Below are positions 35,385 to 44,638 of a stretch of DNA of 64,000 nucleotides, piece after piece (position 1 is the first letter of the stretch; each line of letters starts with the position of its first letter). The translations under genes were made by a program, and so were the position numbers. The notes beneath the pieces were generated by a model. The model was not told the origin of the DNA and did not search any database. It saw nothing but the letters and a program-made list of their open reading frames with translations. Source of the stretch: Thalassotalea_A litorea (lineage in GTDB: Bacteria > Pseudomonadota > Gammaproteobacteria > Enterobacterales > Alteromonadaceae); NCBI RefSeq assembly GCF_043642205.1, contig NZ_JBHZSG010000005.1:116038-180037 (forward strand), given 5' to 3'.

Positions 35385-37667
35385 ATGAAAACCTTCAAAC
35401 CTAGTACTCTGTCAATGAGTATTAATGGCGCGATATTATCTGTTGCTGCACTTGCAGCCAGTCCAGCACTTGCAGAGGAAGAGACTCAACAAATCGATTC
35501 TTCGAAACTGGAAGTTATTGAAGTTACAGCTCGTAAGCGAGTGGAAAACGTTCAAGAAGTTCCGGTTGCAGTAACCGCCGTTCAAGGCGATCAATTAGAA
35601 GCAATTTCATCGGCGGCGATGGATATTCGTTTCTTAAACGCTCGAGTTCCTTCGTTAAGCGTTGAATCATCATTTGGACGTACCTTCCCACGTTTTTATA
35701 TGCGTGGCCTTGGTAACTCTGACTTTGATTTAAATGCATCACAACCTGTTTCATTGGTCGTTGACGACGTTGTTCAAGAAAACCCAATCTTAAAAGGCTT
35801 TCCAGTATTTGACGTTGAACGTGTAGAAGTGCTTGGTGGTCCTCAAGGTACTCTGTTTGGAAGAAACACGCCTGCGGGCTTGGTTAAGTTTGATTCGGTT
35901 AAGCCGTCTCAAGACTTCGATGGATTTGTCTCTTTGTCTTACGGCAGCAAATCAACAAGTGATTTCAGAGCCGCTGTTGGTGGTGGTTTAACGGATAATC
36001 TATCTGCACGTGTTTCCGTATTACGTCAGGATAGAGATAACTATATTGACAATAAAGCGCCAGGTTTTGAACAAAATGACGTTTTAGGTGGTTATACCGA
36101 TCAAGCTGCGCGTATCCAGTTTTTATACGAAGGCGATGCCTTTACCGCATTGTTTAACTACCATATGCGTGATTTGGATGGTAAGCCGGTAACGTTTTAT
36201 GCTAATGCCTTTAAACCTGGTTCAAATGAGTTAGGTGGCGAAGGCTGGGAAGGCCGAGACACGGTTTGGCATGATTCAGCATCACGCGCGACTCAGCAGG
36301 TTGAAACTGAAGGCGCTAGCTTAAAGTTAGAATTTGACCTGGGTGACTACACCTTAACGTCAATCACCGGTTATGAAAGTGCGGAATTATATTCACGTGC
36401 TGATGTTGATGGTGGATATGGTGCTGTTTATGCACCAACTATGGGCCCAGGTGTTATTACTCTGGATTCAGAAACCGCTGATGGCATCCCTGATCATCAA
36501 CAAATTACTCAGGAAATTCGTTTATCGAGTAATCTTGACGGCGCGTTCAACTATCAGGTTGGTGCCTTCTATTTCAATGAAGATCTAACCATTGAAAGTT
36601 TTGCATTTGATCCATTATTTAGTAATGGTGCTCAAACTGGTTACGTAATTCAGGAACAAGAAACAACAGCATGGGCGGTATTCGGCTCGTTTGATTATGA
36701 CTTCTCTGATGCAACGTCTGCAACCTTTGGTATTCGTTACTCAGATGACGAAAAAGATTACACCAACCAAAGAACAAAATCGCCATTAGCCTGGTTAGGC
36801 TTCCCGGATGAAGTCAGTGGTTCGGTAAACCCTAGTGACACCCATGTTAGCTGGGACATCAGTGTTAGCCATAAACTAACTAGCGATGTAAACCTCTATG
36901 CTCGTGTAGCAGATACGTTCAGAGCGCCGAGTGTGCAAGGACGTTCACTATTCGCTTTTGACGACGGTATTTCCGTTGCGGATTCTGAAACCATCATCTC
37001 TTATGAGACGGGTGTAAAATCGAACATTTTAGATGGCAGTGGTCGTCTGAATGCATCGGTATTTTACTTTACCATGGATGATCAACAATTAACGTCAGTG
37101 GGTGGCGATAGCAACACTGCACGTTTGTTGAATGCAGAAGAAACTGTAGGTTACGGTTTTGAAGTCGATTCTGAGTTTATGTTAACTGAAAACTTTGCGA
37201 TTACAGCAAGTGTAAGTTACAACAAAACGGAATTGAATGATGCATCATTATCGGTACCGGTTTGTGCTTTGTGTACCGTAACCGATCCATTAAATGGCGA
37301 CGGTCAGGCGATTGTTGATGGTAATAGCTTACCACATGCGCCAGAGTGGATTTATACCTTTACCGCACGATACGCGATTGAACTTGGCGATGGTGAACTT
37401 TACGCATATACCGATTGGTCATATCGTGATGACATCAGCTTCTTCTTGTATGAATCGAAAGAGTTTACTGGCAAGTCGTTGCTAGAAGGTGGCGCTCGTG
37501 TTGGTTACGGTTGGGAAACCGATGCTCAAGAGTATGACGTGTCGCTATTTGTTAGAAACATGACAGACGAGCAACAAGCTATCGGTGCTGTAGACTTTAC
37601 CAATAACACTGCAATCGTCAATGAAGAACGATTTGTTGGTGCTGAGTTTAAAGTTAGCTTCTTCTAA
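35385..37667 (+). CDS. TonB-dependent outer-membrane receptor
   Basis: 760 aa. Signal peptide residues 1-30 (cleavage after ALA), a TonB-box-like EVIEVTARKR just after, a plug domain (VPVAVTAVQGDQLEAI, GGPQGTLFGRNTPAG) and a 22-strand barrel ending in aromatic FKVSFF, as required for BAM insertion. Family members import large or scarce ligands. It lies between deoB and the deoD/add genes, suggesting a nucleoside or nucleotide-derived ligand, but this is inference; siderophore-type receptors share the same fold. Its own terminator follows. Confidence 0.93.
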   Translation: MKTFKPSTLSMSINGAILSVAALAASPALAEEETQQIDSSKLEVIEVTARKRVENVQEVPVAVTAVQGDQLEAISSAAMDIRFLNARVPSLSVESSFGRTFPRFYMRGLGNSDFDLNASQPVSLVVDDVVQENPILKGFPVFDVERVEVLGGPQGTLFGRNTPAGLVKFDSVKPSQDFDGFVSLSYGSKSTSDFRAAVGGGLTDNLSARVSVLRQDRDNYIDNKAPGFEQNDVLGGYTDQAARIQFLYEGDAFTALFNYHMRDLDGKPVTFYANAFKPGSNELGGEGWEGRDTVWHDSASRATQQVETEGASLKLEFDLGDYTLTSITGYESAELYSRADVDGGYGAVYAPTMGPGVITLDSETADGIPDHQQITQEIRLSSNLDGAFNYQVGAFYFNEDLTIESFAFDPLFSNGAQTGYVIQEQETTAWAVFGSFDYDFSDATSATFGIRYSDDEKDYTNQRTKSPLAWLGFPDEVSGSVNPSDTHVSWDISVSHKLTSDVNLYARVADTFRAPSVQGRSLFAFDDGISVADSETIISYETGVKSNILDGSGRLNASVFYFTMDDQQLTSVGGDSNTARLLNAEETVGYGFEVDSEFMLTENFAITASVSYNKTELNDASLSVPVCALCTVTDPLNGDGQAIVDGNSLPHAPEWIYTFTARYAIELGDGELYAYTDWSYRDDISFFLYESKEFTGKSLLEGGARVGYGWETDAQEYDVSLFVRNMTDEQQAIGAVDFTNNTAIVNEERFVGAEFKVSFF

Positions 37668-37687
37668 GAGCTAATTTTATTAGCATT

Positions 37688-37716
37688 AAAAAAGCCAACC
37701 GTTCGGTTGGCTTTTT
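37688..37716. terminator. Rho-independent terminator after the TonB-dependent receptor
   Basis: AAAAAAGCCAACC and GGTTGGCTTTTTT pair perfectly around GTTC. A-run and T-run flank the stem, so it can act in both directions: for the receptor, and for the leftward 37772 gene. Confidence 0.95.
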
Positions 37717-37771
37717 TGTATCTGCTTTCTATCAAGGGAGCAGAGTTGTTGATATATACTCTGACCTGATG

Positions 37772-38419
37772 TTAGTCGCTATAACCCCAAGGTGCCGCAG
37801 GTGGCGTCACAGGCTTAGTTAAATCGAAATCAACGCGAAATTCCCGTCCTTGTCGAATCAATCGATAGGTAAACGTATCCGGATAGATAAACATTTGCCA
37901 GGTGTTGCCGTTCGATTGAGGGATCCCCTGTTCAACAAACAATTCTTTTGAATATTGATCCGCTGGAAAAGACTGAGCTTGAGGCCAACCAGCATCGACA
38001 GTATGGCCACCATACATAGTAGATTTATCGTTGCTGCCGTCCTGGTGGCGATGATCGTGCTTTAATTGTAAACCTGAACCAGTTTTAGTGATTAACCAGG
38101 TTCGCGATGCGTCATCACCAACATGAAAGGGCACTTGTAACTGACGATCGTTACATTTGCGAACATGCATGACAAGTTCTTTTCCTGCAAATCCACCACC
38201 GTCTGAGTTATCAACACTAATCTTGCCAGCATACGCTTTCCCGCAGTGACTCTTTATTGCGGCAAAAAACGCGTCGTGCGATTTGATTGATACTAATGGT
38301 GCTTCTGATATCTGTGGTTCACCATTACTGCCTTGTGTGCTGGCGGCTAATGTCGGGGCCGATGCGGCCAGAGCCGCGGCAATCGCAGACGATAATAAAA
38401 CGGTTTTAAACTTAGCCAT
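37772..38419 (-). CDS. Secreted hypothetical protein translationally coupled to deoD
   Basis: 215 aa with a signal peptide (residues 1 to about 26, Ala-rich, cleavage after TLA). The mature part has HDAFFAAIKSHCGKAYAGKI, a second cysteine in HVRKCNDRQLQVPFHVGDDASRTW, and a histidine/aspartate cluster LKHDHRHQDGS that could hold metal. I have seen this pattern in unannotated secreted proteins but know no function. Its ATG overlaps the deoD stop by one base (TAATG), so it is probably translated together with purine nucleoside phosphorylase. Confidence 0.8.
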   Translation of the reverse strand: MAKFKTVLLSSAIAAALAASAPTLAASTQGSNGEPQISEAPLVSIKSHDAFFAAIKSHCGKAYAGKISVDNSDGGGFAGKELVMHVRKCNDRQLQVPFHVGDDASRTWLITKTGSGLQLKHDHRHQDGSNDKSTMYGGHTVDAGWPQAQSFPADQYSKELFVEQGIPQSNGNTWQMFIYPDTFTYRLIRQGREFRVDFDLTKPVTPPAAPWGYSD

Positions 38420-39123
38420 TACAAAATACTTTCCAGAGTAATTTCCATCATATCTTTAAAGGTGGTTTGTCTTTCTTCAGACGTGGTTTGCTCACCGGTT
38501 TTGATATGATCACTAACCGTAAATACCGCTAATGCTTTCTTACCGTATTCAGCGGCAACTCCATAAAGTCCAGCGGCTTCCATTTCAACCGCCAAAATGC
38601 CCATCGCTTCCATTTTTGCGAACAGCTCAGGCTCTGGGGTATAGAATAGATCCGCTGTAAATACATTACCTACGTGCACAGGTTTACCTAAACGATCCGC
38701 TGCTTTAACCACATTATTGAGTAATTCATAATTGGCGATAGCGGCGAAATCATGTTGATTTAAACGCGAACGGTTTACTTTTGAATCTGTACAAGCCCCC
38801 ATACCAATGATCACATCGCGTAATTTAACGTCATCACGCACAGAACCGCAGCTACCAATGCGAATGATGCTTTCCACGCCATAGTCTTTATACAATTCGG
38901 TGGCGTATATCGAAATCGATGGGATACCCATGCCTGATCCCATGACGGAAATTGGCTTGCCCTTATAGGTGCCGGTATATCCGAGCATGTTTCTAACCTG
39001 AGTGACACACTTTGCGTCATCGAGGAAGTTCTCAGCGATATATTTAGCGCGTAACGGATCGCCAGGCATTAAAACGGTACTGGCAAAGTCATTGGATTTT
39101 GCTTCGATATGTGGAGTTGCCAT
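38419..39123 (-). CDS. deoD: Purine nucleoside phosphorylase, DeoD type
   Basis: Phosphorolysis of purine (deoxy)nucleosides to free base and (deoxy)ribose-1-phosphate. 234 aa, normal for the hexameric DeoD type. Phosphate-binding loops PGDPLRAKYIAE and RIGSCGSV, the base/sugar site VEMEAAGLYG, and the catalytic aspartate in TVSDHIKTGE are present. It follows add by 33 bases and is coupled to the secreted protein gene at its 3' end. Confidence 0.98.
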   Translation of the reverse strand: MATPHIEAKSNDFASTVLMPGDPLRAKYIAENFLDDAKCVTQVRNMLGYTGTYKGKPISVMGSGMGIPSISIYATELYKDYGVESIIRIGSCGSVRDDVKLRDVIIGMGACTDSKVNRSRLNQHDFAAIANYELLNNVVKAADRLGKPVHVGNVFTADLFYTPEPELFAKMEAMGILAVEMEAAGLYGVAAEYGKKALAVFTVSDHIKTGEQTTSEERQTTFKDMMEITLESIL

Positions 39124-39156
39124 AGTTTGCTTCTCTTATGGGTAGTTCAATGTTGG

Positions 39157-40170
39157 TTAATCAGAAATCTGATTCATTAATTTATGCTGCTTTAACGACT
39201 GTTTTTCAGTATCACTGATAAACGCTGCCTGCAAAGCATTCTCTTGAATTTTTGTTAACTGTGCGTTGCTAAAACCTAATAGGTTCTTTGCCAGCTCATA
39301 TTCATGGGCAAGTTCAATACCCTCGACCGCAGGATCATCGGTATTTAAGGTTACCAGTAAGCCCTGCTGTTCAAATTGTTTGATGGGGTGCTGAATTAAG
39401 TTGGCCACCGTACCTGTTTGATAATTTGACGTCAGGCAAGATTCAATGGCAATTTGTTGTTTTGCCAGATAGTCCATTAAGGATGGATCTTCGATACTTT
39501 TTACCCCATGACCTATGCGTTGGGCACCCAAGTGTTTAATTGCGTTCCAGACACTATTCGGTCCATCCGCTTCACCGGCATGCACGGTAATTTGTAAATG
39601 ACTGGCGCGAGCCTGATTAAAATGCTCGACAAACTTTTCCGCTGGCTGATTGAGTTCATCGCCAGCGAGGTCGATGGCGACCAGATCCCGCTGATGCGCG
39701 AGTAGACCATCTAATTCTTCCTGGCAGGCTTCAGTGCCAAATGTACGACTTAATATGCCAATCAAATTGGCTTTTACGTCAAAGTCCTTACATCCTTGTT
39801 TTACGCCATTAACAACGGCTTCAACGACGTCTGGTATGTTTAACTGGTGATTCATCGCCATGTAATACGGGGAAAACCGCAGTTCGGCATAATCAATGCC
39901 GGCTATTTTTAAATCTTCGGCATTTTCGTAACCAATTCGATAGCAGTCATCAAGCGACTTTAACACCTTGACGCCCCAGTCCAACTTGCCGAGAAATTCC
40001 ATCAAATCGCTGGCTTTATCGGTGATCGTGACATGAGGAACAAACGCCTCGAAGTCATCAACGGGTAGGGCTATACCATGGTGTTGTGCTAATTCCCAAA
40101 TGGTTTTGGGGCGGATATTACCATCTAGATGACGGTGAAGGTCGATTAGGGGAATGGATGTATTAACCAT
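39157..40170 (-). CDS. add: Adenosine deaminase
   Basis: Hydrolytic deamination of adenosine or deoxyadenosine to (deoxy)inosine. 337 aa, normal length. Zinc ligands are in IDLHRHLDGN and VHAGEADGPNSVW, with the later HGVKS and NTDDPAV motifs completing the site. First gene of the leftward add-deoD-secreted protein group. It is divergent from aroG across a 338-bp region that contains a perfect palindrome. Confidence 0.97.
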   Translation of the reverse strand: MVNTSIPLIDLHRHLDGNIRPKTIWELAQHHGIALPVDDFEAFVPHVTITDKASDLMEFLGKLDWGVKVLKSLDDCYRIGYENAEDLKIAGIDYAELRFSPYYMAMNHQLNIPDVVEAVVNGVKQGCKDFDVKANLIGILSRTFGTEACQEELDGLLAHQRDLVAIDLAGDELNQPAEKFVEHFNQARASHLQITVHAGEADGPNSVWNAIKHLGAQRIGHGVKSIEDPSLMDYLAKQQIAIESCLTSNYQTGTVANLIQHPIKQFEQQGLLVTLNTDDPAVEGIELAHEYELAKNLLGFSNAQLTKIQENALQAAFISDTEKQSLKQHKLMNQISD

Positions 40171-40327
40171 TTTCTTTCGCTTTTAACGGGGTGAAGGCAA
40201 ATAAGCTATTCTCTATTAGGCCAGACCGATTGCACAATCGCTCATTGTACTTTGCCAGATCCTGACGTTAGCCAAAGCCCATATAATGCCTGTTAGTTTA
40301 ACCCATCCTGACGGGAATTTAATATTT

Positions 40328-40346
40328 ATTTAACCTAAGGTTAAAT
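40328..40346. promoter_or_regulatory. 19-bp perfect palindrome between add and aroG
   Basis: ATTTAACCT-A-AGGTTAAAT is a perfect inverted repeat with one central base. It sits 158 bases before add and 163 bases before aroG in their shared upstream region. It does not match TyrR (TGTAAA-N6-TTTACA), TrpR or CRP consensus. It looks like an operator for an unidentified dimeric regulator. Apart from this and the gene leaders, I see nothing in 40171-40508. Confidence 0.5.
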
Positions 40347-40508
40347 TCTGGTTGGAATCGAGCATAAACATTGCTAGATTTGTCGATTCGCTTTAAGAGT
40401 AATTACTCTTATTGTTCAGTTCCACTGGTGCGGGTGTTAGCGACTAAATTTCATTTATCCAAAACCCGGCATTTAATTACAAGTTATCGACACATAAGGG
40501 AAGTATTC

Positions 40509-41558
40509 ATGTTTCATCAAACCGACGATGTAAGAATTAACGACATCAAAGATCTGTTACCTCCGGTTGCGCTGTTAGAGCGTTATCGTGCAAGTGAAAA
40601 GGTATCACAAACGGTTTTTGATGGGCGTGAAGCGATTCATAATATGTTAGCCGATAAAGACGATCGTTTGCTGGTGGTTATTGGACCTTGTTCGATTCAT
40701 GATCCCGATGCCGCTTTGGAATATGGTAAACGCCTGGAAAAGCTTCGTCGTAAGTATGCGGACAAGCTCGAGATTGTCATGCGAGTTTATTTTGAAAAAC
40801 CACGCACTACCGTAGGTTGGAAAGGGTTAATCAATGACCCTTATCTGGATGGCAGCTTTCATATCAATGACGGATTACGCCTTGGACGTAAACTTTTGCT
40901 CGATTTAAACGCCTTAGGCTTGCCGACAGCCGGCGAGTATCTTGACATGATCACTCCACAATATATGGCGGATCTTATGTGTTGGGGAGCGATTGGTGCC
41001 CGCACCACTGAATCTCAGGTACACCGAGAACTGGCTAGCGGTTTATCTTGCCCGGTTGGCTTTAAAAATGGAACGGATGGCACCATTCGAATTGCTATCG
41101 ATGCAATAGGTGCTGCCAGTGCACCACATCATTTTCTGTCGGTTACTAAACTTGGCCACAGTGCTATCGTGGAAACGAAAGGCAATAAAGACTGCCACAT
41201 TATTTTGCGTGGCGGCAAAGAGCCAAATTATGAAGAGAAATTTGTCAGTGATATTGGAGCTCAGTTAAAGGCCGCCAATTTACCCGACAAAATCATGATT
41301 GATTTCTCTCACGCCAATTCGAAAAAGCAGTATAAAAATCAATTACTGGTGTGTGACGATGTTTGCCAGCAAATTGTTGACGGAAATCGTTCAATCTTTG
41401 GTGTCATGGTTGAGAGTCACCTAGTGGAAGGTCGCCAGGATCTGGTCAATAATAAAGCCCAGACGTTTGGACAAAGTATCACCGATGCCTGCATCGGCTG
41501 GCATGACACTGAAGTGTTAATCGATAAACTGGCGAAAGCTGTCAGTACCCGTTTATAA
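40509..41558 (+). CDS. aroG: DAHP synthase, AroG-like
   Basis: 3-deoxy-7-phosphoheptulonate synthase, the first step of aromatic amino-acid synthesis from PEP and erythrose-4-phosphate. 349 aa from ATG 40509, which is preceded by AAGGGAAG; the upstream in-frame extension to 40371 is not family-like. Signatures: VVIGPCSIHDP (metal Cys), MRVYFEKPRTTVGWKGLIND, GARTTESQVHRE, IMIDFSHANS. It resembles E. coli AroG (DDVRINDIKDLLPPVALLE) more than AroH, suggesting phenylalanine inhibition. A second copy lies at 52448. Confidence 0.95.
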   Translation: MFHQTDDVRINDIKDLLPPVALLERYRASEKVSQTVFDGREAIHNMLADKDDRLLVVIGPCSIHDPDAALEYGKRLEKLRRKYADKLEIVMRVYFEKPRTTVGWKGLINDPYLDGSFHINDGLRLGRKLLLDLNALGLPTAGEYLDMITPQYMADLMCWGAIGARTTESQVHRELASGLSCPVGFKNGTDGTIRIAIDAIGAASAPHHFLSVTKLGHSAIVETKGNKDCHIILRGGKEPNYEEKFVSDIGAQLKAANLPDKIMIDFSHANSKKQYKNQLLVCDDVCQQIVDGNRSIFGVMVESHLVEGRQDLVNNKAQTFGQSITDACIGWHDTEVLIDKLAKAVSTRL

Positions 41559-41568
41559 GGCGAAACAA

Positions 41569-41958
41569 ATGAGCAAAGAACTCGAGGTGCAGTCGCAAAA
41601 ACTCTCTGCAGAGCAGCGGTTTGATCTGTTTATGAATCGACTAATGAGTGAGCGCGAAACATGGATTCTTACCGATGAGCATGGTTGCGTGATGTTAACC
41701 GATAGCGATGAAGACCTCGTTCCATTTTGGCCAAGTGAAGAAACGGCCAAACTGTGGGCCAGTGATGAATGGTCCGATTGCCAACCAAAAGTGTTATCAT
41801 TTGTTGAGCTGATGGAAAAGTGGATACCGGGCATGGAAGAAGATGAATTGGCGATGATCATTTTCCCCGGTGATGACCTAAAAGGGCGCATATTGCATCC
41901 TTGGGAGTTCGCCGAACTCATTAAAAAGAAGCAGGAAAAGCTAGCTCGTAAAAATTAA
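41569..41958 (+). CDS. DUF2750 family protein
   Basis: 129-aa soluble acidic protein of the DUF2750 family: QRFDLFMNRLMSERETWILTDEHGCVML, then VPFWPSEETAKLWASDEW, and a C-terminal LHPWEFAELIKKK. Function unknown; members are small cytoplasmic proteins. It begins 10 bases after aroG with an AAGG site, so it is probably co-transcribed with it, though no link with aromatic synthesis is known. Confidence 0.88.
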   Translation: MSKELEVQSQKLSAEQRFDLFMNRLMSERETWILTDEHGCVMLTDSDEDLVPFWPSEETAKLWASDEWSDCQPKVLSFVELMEKWIPGMEEDELAMIIFPGDDLKGRILHPWEFAELIKKKQEKLARKN

Positions 41959-42051
41959 AACGTGATGTTTTTTCATAACTTTTAAATAGTTAATTACAAT
42001 TTAACGATAAAATTTGTCGAAATTGACGGCCAATTGTGGTTAATTTAAATT

Positions 42052-43512
42052 ATGAGATCACATTTTTTCTCTTCAGTTAAACCCCACCAACGCACATATT
42101 GGTTTGCTTCGCTGGGGATGTTGGTATTGCTTACCGGTTGTGCCGGTATGCAATTTTCCGATATGTTCAGCGGTTATGCTCAGCAGATGCAACCGGTGCG
42201 AGCGCAGATCGATCAAGGTCAGGTACAACAAGCGCAATCGTTAGTCATTCAGCGCGGTAAAACAGAAAACAGTTACGCATTGAGCCAGCTGGAAAGAGGT
42301 CGTCTGGCGTTTCTTGCCAATGACTGGCCGGCAAGTCAACAAGCTTTTGAAGAGGCGTACAATTACGTCAGAACAACCAATGAACAGGCTAAAATACGAG
42401 TCAGTGAATCGTTAAATCAAGCCAGTGCGCTATTAAGTAATGATAACGCCTTACCTTATATCATCCCATCTTTTGAACAAAGTATGATGCATTCGTATCA
42501 GGCGATTAATTATTTGATGCAAGGTGACAGGGAAGGGGCGTTAGTTGAAGTTCGCCGAGCAAATATCGTTCAGGAAAATGCCTTAAAGCAAAATCAGAAA
42601 AAAATTGATCAAGCCCGTGATGATGCGCTGCAAAAAGCCAATGTGTCAGAATCGAGTTTATATTCCAGTTTTCCGGATATGGAATCGACCTTAGCGGATG
42701 TTAAATCTGGTTTTCAAAATGCATACACCTTTTACCTGTCTGGTGTCCTCTATGAGGGCAGTGATGAACTCAATGATGCTTACATTGATTACAAACGTGC
42801 ATTAGAAATCAATCCCCAAAGCCCAGTTATCATTAATGATGTTCAGCGCCTGGCGCAGCGTTTGCAGATGGAAGATGATATCGAAAGATTTAAGGCGCGT
42901 TATGGTACTTATCAACCGAAAAGCGCAACGACCCAGGGCAAGGGCGATGTGGTTGTGATGATTGAGTTAGGACAAATCATTCCGCGTCAGGATGCAAGCA
43001 TTAACATTCCAGCCAGTCATCATGGTAATTTACGCTTTTATTCTTTGTCACTACCGTCTTATAACCATGCTAGTCAGTTTGCAGCGCCTAGCAAAGTGCA
43101 ATTAAGTCAGGAAGGGAAATATTTAGTGGCAGACCCGATATTGGATTTATTGCCATTGGCTAAATTCCAACTTTATGATCAGATGCCAGGAATGGTGGCA
43201 CGCCAGGTACTAAGAATATTTGCAAAAGAAGAAATTCGACAGGAAGCTGCCCGCTCTGGCGGCGATGTCGGTAATGTGTTGGCTAGTTTATATAACATGG
43301 CGTCAGAGCGCGCAGATACGCGCTCCTGGCTGACGTTGCCACAGCAGATACAAGTGTTACGACAACCCTTAATTGCAGGGCCGCAAACGATTCAGGTTGA
43401 CTATAATGGTCAACAGCAAACGATTGATGTAGAAGTAAAAGAAAACCGTATTACCTTGATCAAACTCACGGTAACGGGAAATTATATTGGCTATATTAGC
43501 TCTAACCTATAA
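42052..43512 (+). CDS. COG3014-type lipoprotein with TPR-like repeats
   Basis: 486 aa, first gene of the COG3014-YcfL-LpoB cluster known from Vibrio, Shewanella and relatives. Lipobox LLTGC puts the lipid-modified cysteine at residue 30. The N-terminal half is helical with TPR-like pairs (residues about 45-280, for example NAYTFYLSGVLYEGSDELNDAYIDYKRALEINP). The C-terminal half is strand-rich and ends with VTGNYIGYISSNL. Probably faces the periplasm from the outer membrane. Its position beside lpoB suggests a role in cell-wall synthesis, unproven. Confidence 0.88.
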   Translation: MRSHFFSSVKPHQRTYWFASLGMLVLLTGCAGMQFSDMFSGYAQQMQPVRAQIDQGQVQQAQSLVIQRGKTENSYALSQLERGRLAFLANDWPASQQAFEEAYNYVRTTNEQAKIRVSESLNQASALLSNDNALPYIIPSFEQSMMHSYQAINYLMQGDREGALVEVRRANIVQENALKQNQKKIDQARDDALQKANVSESSLYSSFPDMESTLADVKSGFQNAYTFYLSGVLYEGSDELNDAYIDYKRALEINPQSPVIINDVQRLAQRLQMEDDIERFKARYGTYQPKSATTQGKGDVVVMIELGQIIPRQDASINIPASHHGNLRFYSLSLPSYNHASQFAAPSKVQLSQEGKYLVADPILDLLPLAKFQLYDQMPGMVARQVLRIFAKEEIRQEAARSGGDVGNVLASLYNMASERADTRSWLTLPQQIQVLRQPLIAGPQTIQVDYNGQQQTIDVEVKENRITLIKLTVTGNYIGYISSNL

Positions 43513-43542
43513 TTAAGATCGTGAGATCTTCGGAGTATGTTT

Positions 43543-43977
43543 ATGCGCAAACTCATAGTATTTGTTTTACCTTTATTGTTGCTCATTGGCTGTGCCAGTG
43601 AACCAGATACCTCGGGTATCGGTACTGATCCTATGACCCAGGGAGATAATTTTCAGGATTACCTAAAGGTTAATAACCCGGAACTTGCCAAGCGATTGCA
43701 AATTTCTGACGTTAAATCCCGGACCACCAATGAATTTTTAGAAGTAAATCTGGAACTGCTCAGTACATACGATAAAACTCAGAATCTCCAATATCAGTTT
43801 TACTGGTACGATGCTGATGGGTTTGTGATTGAACCGGGCAAAACACCATGGAAATCGGTTGCCTTGCACGGCCAGCAAAGTTTGACGTTAAGGGCGATGG
43901 CTCCGGTTAAGAACGTAGATAAATTCAGTCTTTATGTGCGCGAAGTACCTAAAGAAGTGTATAAATTCGAAGACTAA
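43543..43977 (+). CDS. ycfL: YcfL family lipoprotein (DUF1425)
   Basis: 144 aa from ATG 43543, preferred over ATG 43537 because the CGGAG site is then 7 bases away instead of one. Lipobox LLIGC, cysteine 17. The mature part matches the YcfL/DUF1425 beta fold: QFYWYDADGFVIEPGKTPWKSVALHGQQSLTLRAMAP. In E. coli ycfL also neighbours lpoB (ycfM). Middle gene of a three-gene set, 30 bases after the COG3014 gene and 11 before lpoB. Confidence 0.9.
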   Translation: MRKLIVFVLPLLLLIGCASEPDTSGIGTDPMTQGDNFQDYLKVNNPELAKRLQISDVKSRTTNEFLEVNLELLSTYDKTQNLQYQFYWYDADGFVIEPGKTPWKSVALHGQQSLTLRAMAPVKNVDKFSLYVREVPKEVYKFED

Positions 43978-43988
43978 AAGGAACAAAC

Positions 43989-44591
43989 ATGAAAAAACTA
44001 ACATTAAGTGTGATTAGTATCGGTTTATTGTTGGGCCTCGGGGCCTGCTCAAACAAAGCAACGGTCTCCTATGGTGATGCACAGGAAGTGGAAACGACGG
44101 ATTTAAGCTTTGGGTCAACGGATCTGCAAAAGATCGCGACAGAAATGACGGATTCTTTAATCGAGTCGGCTGCAGTGAATGAGCTGGTTAAAGATGGTCG
44201 TCCGGTGATGTACGTTGAACGTATTAAAAACAAAACGTCTGAACATATTGATACAGAATCTATTACTGATTCCATTTCCACCAAATTACTTCGCTCCGGT
44301 AAGTTTCGTTTTGTCGATATGTCGCGGGTTCAGGACGTAACCAAGCAACTCGAGTTTCAAAATGAAGGAGGCTTAGTGGACCCTTCCAAGGCGGTTCAGT
44401 TTGGTAAGCAGACTGGAGCCGAATATATGTTGTATGGCAACCTTTCCAGTATTGTGAAGTCCAACAAAGATAAATCTGACGTTTATTATAAATTTACGAT
44501 GCGCTTGATGGATCTTGAATCCGGTATCGTGGAGTGGGCCGATGAGACGGAAATTCGTAAAACCAAAGAGAAACAAGGCTGGAGCTGGTAA
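43989..44591 (+). CDS. lpoB: Penicillin-binding protein activator LpoB
   Basis: Outer-membrane lipoprotein that reaches through the peptidoglycan to stimulate PBP1b. 200 aa with lipobox LGLGAC (cysteine 20) and AAGGAAC before the ATG. The globular domain shows RPVMYVERIKNKTSEHIDTESITDSISTKLLRSGKFRFVD, then GAEYMLYGNLSSI and MRLMDLESGIVEWADETEIRK. The disordered linker after the lipid is shorter than in E. coli. Closely follows ycfL in the conserved order. Confidence 0.95.
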   Translation: MKKLTLSVISIGLLLGLGACSNKATVSYGDAQEVETTDLSFGSTDLQKIATEMTDSLIESAAVNELVKDGRPVMYVERIKNKTSEHIDTESITDSISTKLLRSGKFRFVDMSRVQDVTKQLEFQNEGGLVDPSKAVQFGKQTGAEYMLYGNLSSIVKSNKDKSDVYYKFTMRLMDLESGIVEWADETEIRKTKEKQGWSW

Positions 44592-44638
44592 CCGTTAATT
44601 GGATAAGCTTGAACTGGATAAGCTTTAAGGAACTAAAC

